Assembly (NCBI GenBank): GCA_018873245.2 | Contig: JAEMBT020000009.1 | Location: 15,557,794 to 15,621,793 of the forward strand | Direction of reading: 5' to 3' | Length of the DNA stretch: 64,000 nucleotides | Origin: Archegozetes longisetosus | Taxonomy: Eukaryota; Arthropoda; Arachnida; Sarcoptiformes; Trhypochthoniidae | Shown: piece by piece, positions 22,585 to 34,583 of the stretch | Layout of the letters: every line of letters begins with the position of its first letter | Position numbering within the stretch: position 1 is the first letter of the stretch | Translations under genes and position numbers: made by a program | Notes under the pieces: model-generated | The model's database searches: none | Told to the model about the DNA's origin: nothing | The model's input: the letters and a program-made list of their open reading frames with translations, nothing else

Positions 22585-23331
22585 TTACTTATCCAAACAT
22601 GTTTTCTTATTAGGATCATAAGGAGAAGTTAGCCATTTCTGGAAATCATCGAAATTCTTAGCGTCGATTATTGCCAATTGATCAGCATGGGCGATAATCG
22701 ATTTATGATTTACAGTGTATTCTGAAATATTAACAGAATACTCCTGGTCTTCTTTGATTTGGTACTTTCCCTCCTGTTGAGTCAAGTCAATTGTTGTATA
22801 AGCGTATCCGAATTTCAATTGATTCTTATCACGAGCATCAACGTAAAATTGAGCAAAGCTACTGGCATGAAGCTCTTTAGTTTGAGTTGTAAGCACTGCT
22901 TTAGCCAAGTTCGAGATACCTTCTGCGAGTTTCTTCAAACTGATTTCATCAAAGCCTTTAAAAATGGCCAAGAGACTTCTAGTAATTTCGGTATAATCTC
23001 TCTTTTTAATGGATCTGAAGACTCGTTCGTTATTTGCAGGTGTGTTGAGAAAAGGGACATGGTCGACTGCCTCAATGAAACGATAAAACGATTGGGCCAT
23101 TTTTTTTCTGTCTGCATCAGTTTTAATATCTCCTGATCCTGGATGGAAATTCACTTTGTTCGCCACTTGATTCAAAATCGTACTAACAGCATCCAAATGA
23201 TTTTCAATTTTCGTAAACAACTCTTTTGATTTATCTGATATTTCATCGCTTCTAAGCATTAAAAGATATGGAATAGGTCTTCTTGGTTCATTACCAACAA
23301 CGATTAAGTTACTGAATAAGCCACCTGACAT
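22585..23331 (-). CDS. A-family protein, copy A2 (248 aa), function unknown
   Basis: Open from ATG at 23331 to the stop at 22585. The upstream extension of the frame to 23364 begins with TTG inside the probable 5'-UTR intron (about 23350-23426; GTAAGT donor), so it is not used. TATA box at 23495-23503. Motifs: NFHPGSGDI (residues 61-69), VPFL (92-95), QFYVDARD (161-168), and a C-terminus ending YDPNKKTCLDK. No signal peptide or membrane segment, so a cytosolic or unconventionally exported protein is expected. It is very close in sequence to A4, A6 and A7. Head to head with B2, 1.38 kb away. Confidence 0.72.
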   Translation of the reverse strand: MSGGLFSNLIVVGNEPRRPIPYLLMLRSDEISDKSKELFTKIENHLDAVSTILNQVANKVNFHPGSGDIKTDADRKKMAQSFYRFIEAVDHVPFLNTPANNERVFRSIKKRDYTEITRSLLAIFKGFDEISLKKLAEGISNLAKAVLTTQTKELHASSFAQFYVDARDKNQLKFGYAYTTIDLTQQEGKYQIKEDQEYSVNISEYTVNHKSIIAHADQLAIIDAKNFDDFQKWLTSPYDPNKKTCLDK

Positions 23332-24713
23332 TGTTCTCAGTTGTTGTCTCTTAACAGAAGTCAATCATAAATTAGTAATAATATTAATAGTATTAAATTA
23401 GTATTGTTATAATATCAATACTTACAAATTCGATATTACTTTAGAAGACAAGTTGATGTCAAAAATGAATGATATTGAGACAAATTTTTGCTCAGTATTT
23501 ATACTAAATTTTAAACCTTGCAGTACAATAAATATCAAACTTAAAACCAATAATTTAGACCGATAGTTGTACTTTGTCAATAAAGATTAAGTCTTATGAT
23601 AAATTTAGAAGTACGTGAGTATCAGCTTATCATATTTTCTTCATAATTAAGTGGAAGTATGAAAAGTTTGATTTTATTTAATGAGAATGATATTAATGCT
23701 GTGTTATGCTTTGATAACTTTGATAACCAATATAACTTTTAATTATCATAGACTGTAAACATTGTCAAAAGTGATAACAATACAAATACTGCAATAGTTG
23801 CAGTAGAAGATAATTTACATGACTTATTTATCATAAAGTTTAGTCTTGATAAAGAAAAATAAATTCATCGAATGTGAATATTTAACAAATATTTGTGAAA
23901 ATTCAAGTGGACTTTATCCTGACGTCTACTCATCACTTTATATGTACTTTGAACCTAACGAAATTTGATAAATAAACGAAATGTTTCTATGACCAGATGA
24001 GTTGAGTTAAGTTAAAAGTAGAACATCTGATATGTAAATAAATTCCTATTTCATTTATATTGTTCTCACTTTAAAATGATTTGGAATATTATAAATCATC
24101 TCTTTTTTATTCCAATAATTATTGCTTAAAATCATATTTTTGTTGTAGTTATAAATACTATTCACTTATATGAATTGGATATATCACCAATAATTCAGAT
24201 TAAATTGATTATGAGATTTGGTTTACATTTAATTTAGATTTATGTTTGATTTACTTAAACATTGGTTCATGTTTGGCAAATCGTTAAAGCATTATTTAGA
24301 AAATTAGGCTATAGGTTTCTTCTTATTAATTATGATAATATTTGTTATAGTAATTAAATAGTTTGAATTAACAAAGTTTGTATCTAATTGTATGAGACAC
24401 AAATCTTAAGCAAATATCATTTGATTTACTATTAATAGTTAAATTTGATGCTATCAGAACTATTAACATGACTTAAATTGTTTAAAGTGCTTCTATTTTA
24501 ATCGTCTGAGCATCAACTTGTGAATAACAACTGTAGATCAAACTTCAAGGTTCGTTAGATTAGATTTGGTCTTTCTATTTGCTCCTAAAGTTATAAATAG
24601 GGAAGAAGTTGTTACGAGAATGCAGCATTCAAGCCTCATACTTATCAAAGAACAACATATTTTCGTATCGTTATTCTGAATAATAATTTTTAACTACTAT
24701 TTTACAGCCTAAA

Positions 24714-25439
24714 ATGCCTATCTTGGTTTCTTCTGCTACTATTCTTGGTAAAAATACATCTGATCCATTTGAATCTGGAAAAGATTTGTTAAATCCTAAG
24801 AATTACGCCAATGCCTTGACCTCAATCTTACATGCAGTTCAAGATAAAGCCAACTTTCATCCTCAAACTCAAGATATTAGCGGATCTGATACTTATTTGA
24901 ATGATTATTTGAATGGTTTCGATAAGATACGTTTCTTGGGTCTGACTACGGCTACTCAATTTGTTAAACGAATTGAAGGCGATAATTATGCTAAATTCAT
25001 AAACGATTTGATCAAATTTTACGGCGATTTAGAAGAGAAGGATTCAAGAAAAGTAAAAAGACTATTTGGACAAATGTTTAATACTTTATTAACTTGTGAT
25101 ACGGATGGAAAGCAACTCTGTCAGGCAACTGAAGAATCTGCTCGCTTGATTTAATTCATCATTGATGTGAGGGATTTTAATAAAGATCCTGAAAAATATA
25201 ATATAAAGTTAAACGTCTATACTGCTGATATAAAGTTTAGTATGAATGGTCGAAGTATAAAATTGAATACGAATGATTTTTCATTCAAATTGACCCAATA
25301 TGAGTTGAAAAGAGAAACTTTGATCAGTCATGGGGCTGATATTCTCGCTTCAATACCATTAACAACTGTCGATGAATGGATTGAGGAAATAACAACCGAA
25401 AATGAGGAGGGCCTTAATAAATATATTATTTTTAAGTGA
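24714..25439 (+). pseudogene. B-family gene, copy B2, one nonsense codon
   Basis: Full-length B frame with ATG at 24714 and the normal end at 25439, broken only at codon 147, where the family's CAA (in LIQFI) is TAA (25152-25154). The product would lack the whole strand-rich C-terminal third. The TATA box at 24592-24600 is intact. Its sequence is closest to B5. Like B1, the lesion is a C-to-T change in a CAA codon, at a different site. Confidence 0.75.
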
Positions 25440-25544
25440 ACGATATATTATCTCACTTATACTATACTCTTTCAGTAACAATGTTATCGAATTTTAAAAG
25501 TATTCAAAAGTTATTATATCAATTGTATTATCGATAATAAAATA

Positions 25545-26705
25545 TGATTTATAACATTGTATGTCATTTAAAAAGTGAGATTAATATAAATAAAATACGA
25601 ATTTATTTATATATCAAGTTTTATAATTTGAAGTCAACTCATCTGGTGGTTACACTTCGAAATTTCGAAAAATAAAGTTTCGAAAACCCTTTTTTAAGGC
25701 CCTTATTATAAGTTAAATACCATTTTGTTTTTATAGGGATATTACTTTTAGATCTCTATTAAGAAACCAATTGACTGGTAGTAAAAAATAGTAAAATTGA
25801 TGTAATTGTGTTCATTAAAATGATTGGCATACTTATTATCAATTAAACTGAACCTGGCTTTACATCCTTTAGTTTTGTACTCATAATGATCTTTATTTTG
25901 TAGATTTGAATTCTATAAACATTGAACTGTTGTGAACTGCAGATATAGAACTGAAATCATAATTAATTAAATAAACTCAAATATTCATAATTTATTCTAG
26001 AAAACATTAAAAAATAGAAATTTTTTGGGAAGAATATTTATTAATGAATGAAAGATTTGGTTTATTTTAAGTTTAAAAAATCGGATTTTTTTATGGTATA
26101 AAGTTTAGATAACGGAGTTTTCGAAACTTTATATTTCGAAACTTCGAAGTGATCCCCATCTGGTCATAGAAACATTTCGTTTATTTATCATATTTCGTAA
26201 GATTCAAAGTACAAATAAAGTGATGAGAAATCATCAGGATAAAGTCCACTTCTATTTCCACAAATATTTGTTAAATATTCACGTTCGATGAATTTATATT
26301 TCTTAATCAAGACTTAACTTTATGACAAACTAGTCATATAATTTATCTTCTACTGCAACTATGTACAGTATTTACATTGTTATCACTTTTGACAATGTTT
26401 ACAGTCTATGATAATTAAAAGTTATATTGGTTATCAAAGTTATCAAAGCATAAAATAGCATTAATATGAATCTCGTTAAATAAAATCAAACTTTTCATAC
26501 TTCCACTTAATTATGAAGAAAATATGATAAGCTGATACTCACGTACTTCAAAATTTATCATAAGACTTAATCTTTATTGACAAAGTACAACTATTGGTTG
26601 AAATTATTGATTCTAAATTTGATATTAATTGTACTACAAGGTCTAAGATTTAGTATAAATACTGAGCTAAAATTTGTCTTAATATCATTGATTTTTGACA
26701 CCAGA
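25545..26705. repeat. Region R' of unit 2, interrupted by a MITE
   Basis: Inverted copy of the A2 upstream region R (about 23465-24110). It is split by the 509-bp element at 25648-26156. A second A-type TATA box, TATAAATAC at 26654-26662, points at C2. Confidence 0.78.
25648..26156. mobile_element. hAT-type MITE (509 bp) in R'
   Basis: Flanked by the 8-bp duplication CATCTGGT (25640-25647, 26157-26164). Ends are imperfect inverted repeats: GGTTACACTTCGAAATTTCG on the left, and GGGATCACTTCGAAGTTTCG as the complement of the right end. Unit 1 has an uninterrupted CATCTGGT at the same place (about 19667). No coding capacity. A longer form (699 bp) occupies the same site in unit 5. Confidence 0.88.
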
Positions 26706-26773
26706 GGCGAATCAATGGCTCACTAAGTGACCAAATATATTCCGGGGGTTGGTTCGCTTATTGTATTCTCTAG

Positions 26774-26965
26774 GTGATTACATATGTGGCCAAGGAAATC
26801 CATCGTGAAACCTTGAGGAGTGTAATAGGGGAATTAGGCAACTTGCATAAAACTGAACTTATAATGGTACCTGGAGGGGTTGCCGCTATACCTGTGATCT
26901 CTGTACGTAATGAAGCTGTCTTAAGTGCAGCAGCTTGGAAGGGCATTGAGAAAATTGAAGACTAA
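26774..26965 (+). pseudogene. C2: C-family frame lacking an ATG
   Basis: The 63-codon C frame is open and ends KGIEKIED-stop, but both the first codon (GTG) and the fifth (GTG instead of ATG) differ from the usual starts, so no ATG precedes most of the frame. If C is an internal exon this is not a defect. It lies 112 bp after the R' TATA box at 26654-26662. Confidence 0.4.
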
Positions 26966-26969
26966 GTTC

Positions 26970-27597
26970 AATCAACTCCACTGTCCCAGTAAAATAAAAC
27001 TCTATCAAGTTCTAATTTTTTCTGAATCATGCTTTTTTCTGTTGCTTTTCAGCCGTATTCAAAATTAAGTTATTAAAATTTCTTAATAGTAAAAACGTAT
27101 GTGCAATTTAATTCAGTTGCTCCACAGTTACAATTTTCTGCATTATATATTACATTGTATCCCTAAATCGTTTATTGTTTATGCTTACCAACGATATCGT
27201 TCCAACTCGTTCTTCTAGGCTGTCTAAACAGAACAATCATCATTTAAATATATTATTTTTACTTGTATCGATCTCTGAAGTTTTGCATTTCGAAATACGA
27301 AAGTAAGGTTCAACCAATAAAACTAGCCTATTATTAGTAGAATACGCTGGTCTCAAACCCTTGGGCCTCTCTAGTAGGAATACTAAGCAAATTTTTCATT
27401 ATTCACTTCATGTAAATTTAAGTTAAAACATATTTATTCATTATAACATATTAATTTTATTATCAAATGAGATCTACATCTTTATATTTATAGATTTCAT
27501 ATATAGCCAATATACCATCATAATATATATATTGTAATACCCAATATCATTCATTACAATACATTCTTGATACTGTATCATCTTGTAATCAATACAA
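26970..27597. repeat. Truncated unit junction before A3
   Basis: At about 27136 the C-downstream sequence jumps directly to DNA that normally lies just 3' of an A gene (CATTGTATCCCTAAATCG), so about 1.5 kb of spacer present in other units is missing. No gene. Confidence 0.65.
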
Positions 27598-28347
27598 TTA
27601 CTTATCCAAACATGTTTTCTTATTAGAATCATAAGGAGAAGTTAGCCATTTCTGGAAATCATCGGAATTCTTTGGGTCCATTATTGCCAATTGATCAGCA
27701 TGGGCGATAATCGCTTTATGATTTACAGTGTATTCTGAAATATTAACAGAGCACTCCTGGTCTTCTTTAATTTGGTCCTTACCCTCCTGTTGAGCCAAGT
27801 CAATCGTTGCATAAGCGTATCCGAATTTCAATTTATTTTTATCGCGAGCATCAACGTAAAATTGAACAACGCTACAAGAATGAGACTCTTTTGTTTCACT
27901 TGTAAGCACTGCTTTAGCCAAGTTCGCAATAGCTTCTCTGATTTTGTCTAAACTCTTTTCATCAAAGGTTCTAAAAATGCCCAAGAAATTGTTACCAATT
28001 TCCTTATAATCTCTCTTTTTGATGGATATATTGACTCGTTCGTTATTTGCAATTGTATTGAGAAATGGGACATGGTCGACTGCCTTAATGAAACGATGAA
28101 ACGATTTGATTAATTCAAGTCTATCTTCATCAGTTTTAATATCTTCTGATCCTGGATGGAATTTCACTTTATTCGCCACTTGAACCAAAATCGTACTAAC
28201 AGCATCCAAATGATTTTCAACTTTCGTAAACATCTCTTTTGATTTTTCTGATATTTCATTGCTTCTAAGCGTTGCAAAAAAAGGAATAGCTCTTGTTCTT
28301 GAATCATCACCAACAACGATTAAGTTACTGAATAAGCCACCTGACAT
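27598..28347 (-). CDS. A-family protein, copy A3 (249 aa), function unknown
   Basis: Open from ATG at 28347. Probable 5'-UTR intron 28366-28441 (GTAAGT donor, GTTAAG acceptor); TATA-like box TATAAATAT at 28511-28519, one base different from the other A copies. Family motifs are KFHPGSEDI, VPFL and QFYVDARD. It differs from A2 mainly in the middle helices (SIKKRDYKEIGNNFLGIF). Its head-to-head partner B3 is destroyed, so this A has survived without a working B next to it. Confidence 0.7.
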   Translation of the reverse strand: MSGGLFSNLIVVGDDSRTRAIPFFATLRSNEISEKSKEMFTKVENHLDAVSTILVQVANKVKFHPGSEDIKTDEDRLELIKSFHRFIKAVDHVPFLNTIANNERVNISIKKRDYKEIGNNFLGIFRTFDEKSLDKIREAIANLAKAVLTSETKESHSCSVVQFYVDARDKNKLKFGYAYATIDLAQQEGKDQIKEDQECSVNISEYTVNHKAIIAHADQLAIMDPKNSDDFQKWLTSPYDSNKKTCLDK

Positions 28348-29723
28348 TGTTCTCAGTTGTTGTTTCTTAACAAAAGTCAATCACAAATTAGTATTAATAT
28401 TAATAGTATTAAATTAGTATTGTTATAATATCAATACTTACAAATTCGATATTACTTTAGAAGACAAATTAGTCTCAAAAATCAATGGTATTAAGAAAAA
28501 TTTTTGCTCAATATTTATACTAAATTTTAGACCTTGTAGTACAATAAATATCAAACTTAAAACCAATAATTTCAACCAATAGTTGTACTTTGTCAATAAA
28601 GATTAAGTCTTATGATAAATTTTGAAGTACGTGAGTATCAGCTTATCATATTTTCTTCATAATTAAGTGGAAGTATGAAAAGTTTGATTTTATTTAACGA
28701 GATTCATATTAATGCTGTGTTTTGCTTTGATAACTTTGATAACCAATATAACTTTTAATTATCATAGACTGTAAACATTGTCAAAAGTGATAACAATGTA
28801 AATACTGCACATAGTTACAGTAGAAAATAATTTGCATAACTTATTTGTCATAAAGTTTAATTTTCTTAAAGAAATATAATTTAATCGAACGTGAATATTT
28901 CACGAATATCTGTGAAAATTCAAGTGGACTTTATCCTGATGTTTTCTCATCACATTATATGTACTTTGAGTCTTACGAAATATGGTAAATAAACGAAATG
29001 TTTCTATGACCAGTTGAGTTGAGTTAAAATTAGAACATTCGATATGTAAACAAATTTAAATTTTATTTATATTGTTCTCACTTTTAAATGAAATTGAATG
29101 TTATGAATCATCTTTTATTTATTCCAATAATTTTTGTTTAAAATCATGTTTTATTGTAGTTATAAGTTGTATTGACTTAAATGAATTGGATATATCACGA
29201 ATAACTCTGATTAAATTGCTTATGAGATTTCGTTCATATTTAATTTAAATTTATATTTGATTTACTTAAACATTAGTTCATCTTTAACATGTCCTTAAAA
29301 CATTGTTTCGAAATTGCGACTATAGGTTTCTTCTTATTAATTATAATAATATTTGTTATAGTAATTAAATAGTTTGAATTAACAAAGTTTGCATGTAACT
29401 GTATGAGACACAATTTTAAGCAAACATCATTTGATTTCCTATTAATAGTTAAATTTGATGCTATCAGAACTATGAACATGACTTAAATTGTTTAAAGTGC
29501 TTCCTTTGTAATAGTCTGAGCATCAAATTATGAATAACAACTGTAGATCAAACTTGAAGTTTGGTTAGATTAGATTTGGTCTTTCTATTTGCTCCTAAAG
29601 TTATAAATAGGGAAGAAGTTGTTACGAGAATGCAGCATTCAAGCCTCATACTTATCAAAGAGCAACATAATTTCGTATCGTTATTTTGACTACTAATCTT
29701 TGACTACTATTTCTTAGCCTAAA

Positions 29724-31194
29724 ACGCCTATCTTGGTTTCTCTGCTACTATTCTTGGCCAAAATACATCTGATCTACTTGAATCTGGAAAAGATTTGGTA
29801 AATCTTAAGAATCACGTCAATGCTTTGACCTCAATCTTACATGCAGTTCAAGATAAAGCCAACTTTCATCCTAAAACTCAAGATATTTGCGGATCTGATA
29901 CTTATTTGAATGATTATTTGTATGGTTTCGATAAGATACCTTTCTTCGGTCTGACTACGGTTATTGAATTAGTTAAAGGAATTGAAGGCGATAATTATGA
30001 TAAATTCATAAACGGTTTGATCAAATTTTACGGCGATTTGGAAGAGGATTCAAGAAAATTAAAAAGACTGTTTGGACAAATGGTTAATACTTTATTAACT
30101 TGTGATACGGATACAAAGCGACTTCAGCAATCAACTGAAGAATCTGCTTGCTTGATTCAATTCATCATTGATCTGAGGGATTTTAATACAGATTTGAAAA
30201 ATATAATATAAAGTTAAACATCTATACTGCTGATATAAAGTTTAGTATAAATGGTCCAAGTATACCTTATTGCATAAAAATCTAGAAAAGTATTCTTGAA
30301 CTTAATTAATTAATTTGAATACCTTATCAATTGTCAAATCTCACAAACGATATGCCGATTTAAAGGTCTTTAAAAGTAGTTTTAAGCGATATAAAACAAA
30401 ATTTAATGCAACCGAAACATCTTGAGAAAAGTCGCGAAATTCTTAAATTTAATAGCTATGTAATTAGAACGTCGTAGACAAGTCTTTTATTTGATGAACT
30501 CTGGGATAAAAGACCTCAAAAATCAAAAGTTGACACAAATACCTCTTTCGACAGTTTATAGCATTAAAAAAAGAATTGAATCGAGAAAAGGTATCCAACG
30601 CAAGGCTGGAAGTGGTAGGCGTTAAAAGTTGTCAGCATCTGACAAAAGCGAATTTCAAACTTAGCCAATTCTAATCCCAAGTTTACATATGCTCGAATTG
30701 CCGAAATTGCCTATTCACGAGGATCTCCTAAAGTGGACTCATCAACAGTTTGGCGTCACTTTAAAAATGAAAAAATTAACGCCATATGGCAAGGGGTTTG
30801 AACCTGATTACTTGGCTTAGTTTCTTGATAATATGAAAATGCGTCTTCAAAAGTGCATATTTTCAGAAGGGCGTACAATTAAATTATAAAAGTTTCATTT
30901 AGCCAAATTATAGCATTTAATAAACAACTAGATAAAAAAATTTCATTATAAGTTCTAAAATAAAAATTTTATGATCAGATACTTTTTCTAAGTTTTTATG
31001 CAATAAGGTATATGAAATTGAATACGAATGATTTTTCATTCAAATTGACTCAATATGAGTTGATAAGAGGAACTTTGATCAATCATAGGGCTAATATTCT
31101 CTCTTCAATACAATTAACAACTGTCGATGAGTGGATTGAGGAAATGACAACCAAAAATGAGGAGGGCCTTGACAAACATAATATTTTTAAGTAA
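29724..31194 (+). pseudogene. B-family gene, copy B3, start lost and split by a transposon
   Basis: The B start codon has become ACG (29724-29726), one base is missing a few codons later (GTTTCTCTGC against GTTTCTTCTGC), a codon is deleted near 30047, a frameshift follows near 30195, and a 748-bp Tc1-type element interrupts the gene at 30263-31010. The last 60 codons resume at 31012 and reach the usual stop. The ACG start is shared with the inverted copy B6, so the gene was already dead before the duplication. Confidence 0.88.
30263..31010 (+). mobile_element. Non-autonomous Tc1/mariner-type element inside B3 (748 bp)
   Basis: Ends are inverted repeats TACCTTATTGCATAAAAA and its complement, flanked by TA (30261-30262, 31011-31012). 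The inside retains the DNA-binding half of a Tc1-type transposase, with frameshifts: PLSTVYSIKKRIESRKGIQ (about 30522-30578) and SPKVDSSTVWRHFKNEK (about 30726-30776); the catalytic part is missing. The homologous B6 (about 53137) has no insertion, giving an exact empty site. Confidence 0.9.
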
Positions 31195-31304
31195 ACGATA
31201 TATTATCACACCTATACTATAGACTTTCAGTAACAATGTTATCGAATTTTAAAAGTATTCAAAAGTAATTATATCAAATGTATTATCGATTATGAAAGAT
31301 GATT

Positions 31305-31550
31305 CATAACATTGCATGTCATTTAAAAGTGAGAGTAATATAAATAAAATATGAATTTATGAAGAATAAACGATAAGCTGATACTCACGTTCTTCAAAAT
31401 TTATTATAAGACTTAATCTTTATTGATAAATTTCAACTATTGATTGAAATTATTGGCCCTAGATTTGGTATTTATTGTAGTGCAAGTTTTAAGGTTTAGT
31501 ATAAATACTGAGATAAAATTTCTCGCGATATCATTGATTTTTCACACCAG
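31305..31550. repeat. Shortened R' of unit 3
   Basis: The inverted R copy is missing about 500 bp between AATATGAATTTAT and GAAGAATAAACGATAAGC; the inverted counterpart near 52785 shows an equivalent gap. The A-type TATA box survives at 31500-31508. Confidence 0.65.
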
Positions 31551-31588
31551 AGGCGAATCAGAGACGTACTAAGTGACCAATTGATTGG

Positions 31589-32261
31589 TGTCAGTTTCGC
31601 AGAAGTCAGTTTCGAATAATGGGATTTTATACAGTCAGTTTAGCAGAAATAGGTTAAAATCAATTTTACAACTGATTTTCTCATCCCTAAATCTTAGGGT
31701 TTGTCAGCTCATTCATACTTATCAAAGTAAAATCAAAAATCTCATATTAATCATAAGATTTTGATAAAAGCTTAAGCACTAATAGTCAATAGAAAATAAC
31801 AAGACTAAAAACGTTTGGTCAAATATTAGATTTCCTCATTCAATTCCACTAATATTTAAGCTCAATCTTGAAATTTTAAAACATATAACATTTAACTTAT
31901 TAGTAGAGTTATAAAAGCTATTTAATCGTATTTTTGAATAGTTGAATAAGATTTTTATCTTATACAACTTGTATCTGTATACAATTTGTATCTACTAATT
32001 TGGCTTAATAACTCCTATTTACAGAATATTGTTTCCAATACTTTAGAATTTGTTACATCAATAAAAAAAATATTTCTTACTCATAAAATGAGGTGTGTAC
32101 TGTAAAATTATTTCTAGAACTCAAGCTTTTCATAAGAATTTTGAAAGATAGGGGCTTTCTAAAACTTAAACTGAGAATAGGAAAACAGAGATATTGCACT
32201 TTACGGCTAAACTGACTGGTTAAAATCCCATTTTGCAAAACCGATTTCTGCGAAACTGACA
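31589..32261. mobile_element. Fold-back MITE with TGTCAGTTTCGCAGAA ends (673 bp)
   Basis: Terminal inverted repeats TGTCAGTTTCGCAGAA / TTCTGCGAAACTGACA continue imperfectly for about 70 bp (AATGGGATTTTA..CAGTCAGTTTAGC). It interrupts the conserved sequence AAGTGACCAAGTATATTCC between R' and C; GACCAA is present on both sides, with a few extra bases outside the repeats, so the target duplication is unclear. No protein is encoded. An inverted-duplicate copy is at 51913-52559. Confidence 0.82.
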
Positions 32262-32313
32262 CATACGGACCAAGTATATTCCCGGGTTGGCTTCGCTTAT
32301 AGTTTTCCCAGGA

Positions 32314-32463
32314 TGATTACATTCATGGCCAAAGGAGCTCATCGTGAAACCCTGATATATGTAACAGAGGAGTTAGGTAACTTGCATAAAACTGAACTCA
32401 CAATGGTACATGGAGGTGTTGCCACTATACCTGCGAACTCTGTGTCTAATGAAGCTGTCCTGA
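32314..32463 (+). pseudogene. C3: truncated C-family frame
   Basis: The C frame runs from ATGATTACATTCATGG to NEAVLI and is then joined to spacer DNA (AAATTTATCAAAAGC), losing the last 12 or so codons and several hundred bases beyond. The inverted counterpart C5 is not truncated, so the deletion happened in this arm after the duplication. Confidence 0.7.
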
Positions 32464-33182
32464 TTAAATTTATCAAAAGCTTATAATAAATCAACATATA
32501 ATATGAACATAGAAGATTATAATAATATTTGCTTTTAATTACTAATAGAGCGATTATAATAGTAAACAACTGACTTTTACAAATGAATTGTGTCAAATCG
32601 AGAAATATTGAGCTTTATTGTCAAAGTTGACCAATTTACATAACTTACACTAAATTTTTGAGTTACATTTCTTAATTGTGCTGTTTTGCAAGAAAGTATG
32701 CTTTAAGTATAATTCAAAACATAAATTTAATTCAGGAATTTTCATCAAGTGTTTCCATTATGATTATGACTTAATTGGGTGATGTTTGATCACTTTTCTT
32801 CAAAGTCAAATGTCTTCGCCAGAAGTTCTCTTATACTGATCTTTTGTTAATAAACTATATATTTCGCTAATTTTGATTGATATGCGATAAGTATTTAACT
32901 CATTTCACTCAATAAATTATTCATTTCTTAATCTTCAATTTAGTTCTTTAATTTTTTAAGAAAGTTTATTGAGTATATCAACTGTTTGTTCATTACTGGA
33001 CATTTTGGTTTAATAATTCCATGCTATTCAATTTTATTAATAATTGATTAGAAATTGAAGGGCACAATAAAATTAAAAGATATCTCTGTTTTCAATGCTG
33101 CAATAAAGATGCACAAGCTTTCACCCTTTACATCTCAAACAGTTTGTTATGACATCTATTATATTAATATAATGTATTTATA
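32464..33182. repeat. Spacer between C3 and the fold-back element
   Basis: Unit spacer homologous to about 21170-21880 and 40330-41040. No gene. Confidence 0.6.
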
Positions 33183-34432
33183 TAGCTTATTGCATAGAAA
33201 TCCGTAAAAGTGTTGTGAAAGTCTAAGTTAAATTATCTTATGTTATTAAAGTCCGAACCTAGCATTATATACAGTATTTTGATTCAAAGGAAATTTCGCA
33301 CACTTTCATTTGATGTCTGAAAAATTTTGGTATGTTAACCATATGAAAAATTATAGCACATTAACCGCGAACGTAATAACTATTGAATTGATCCGCCGTT
33401 TACGTCTTTCACTTAAGAAAATTAGGTGCGAAAATTCATAGAATGTTTCATTGAGGACTAAACATAGTCTTTTAAACCATTTATGACATCAAAATAAAAA
33501 CTTGATCAAAAAGAATGGTTCAAAAAAGAATTAAAGAGAAGCACGTGTAAATTTTGAAAGTTATCAACGATTGGCTCATTATATTTTCGAGTTTGATTCA
33601 GGTCAAAATTCACAAAAAAACTATAATAAATGAATCAGAGACCATAAAATATCTAAATATCAATGAATAGATAGAAAAAACCCTAGAAATTTGACAACGT
33701 TCTGCGACCTGTATATAGCTTATATTGTAGAAAATATGTATAAACAACGGGTCTACCACAATTCTTCCATGCACAATTCTTTCATGCACAGTTCTTCCAA
33801 AGCACAATTCTACCACGCACAGTTCCTCGACACTTTTCAATTGATCTCAGAATATAATTGATGACCATTTCAAGTCGAATTGACCAACGAATAGTAACCA
33901 TTTGCCATTTATATATCAGATGACCTACGGAAGGCAACTGATGACCATTTTAAATTCAGATGGCCTACGGGGAGTAATTAATGGCCATTTCTATATCAGA
34001 TAAACTGCGAAAGGAAATCAATGACCATTTTCAATTCACATCACCTATGAGCAGTAATTGATAATCATTTTTTATATTATTAGGCCATCAGTTGTCTTCC
34101 GTAGCTCATCTGATGTAGAAATGGTCATCAGTTGCCTTCCGTAGGTCATTTAATATAGATATGGCAAATAGTTACTATTCATTGGTCAATTCGACTCGAA
34201 ATGGTCATCACTTATATTCTGTGATCAATTGAAAAGTGTGGAAGAATTGTGTCACTCCCATAAACAACTTCAAAAGTTTATTAATTCTTGTGGTCGCACA
34301 TTTAAATTATGAAAATCTCATTTTGTTAAAATTAGGTATTTAATTTACTTGAAATCAAAAAATAATTAAACTTGGTTCAAACTTTTAGAAGTCACAAATG
34401 AAAAATTTCCCGGATTTCTATGCAAAAAGGTA
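33183..34432. mobile_element. Tc1/mariner-type fold-back element carrying tandem repeats (1.25 kb)
   Basis: The ends read TAGCTTATTGCATAGAAATC and, as complement of the right end, TACCTTTTTGCATAGAAATC, flanked by TA (33181-33182, 34433-34434); other units have an uninterrupted CATTTATACATAAT there. The core has two repeat families: runs of about 14 bp (GCACAATTCTTCCA, about 33765-33830), and runs of about 40-50 bp built on ATGACCATTT..ATATCAGATGACC..GGAAGGCAACTG (33860-34215), whose second half is in inverse orientation, so the whole core can fold back. No transposase. The end motif resembles the element in B3. Confidence 0.85.
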
Positions 34433-34583
34433 TACATGATATAAAACATTTCAATTACGAAAAAGTCAATGAAACTTATCAAATGAAATCAATTATTAGT
34501 ATATTAATATGCTTTTCATTGAATATGGTATTTAATTACCAATAAATTTTCACATTAAGACACTACTTTTGTGATTTATAATT

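Noticed and set aside
33765..34215. CRISPR-like or regulatory repeat array
   Set aside because: Repeats are contiguous and inverted rather than separated by unique spacers, and they sit inside a transposon in a eukaryotic genome.
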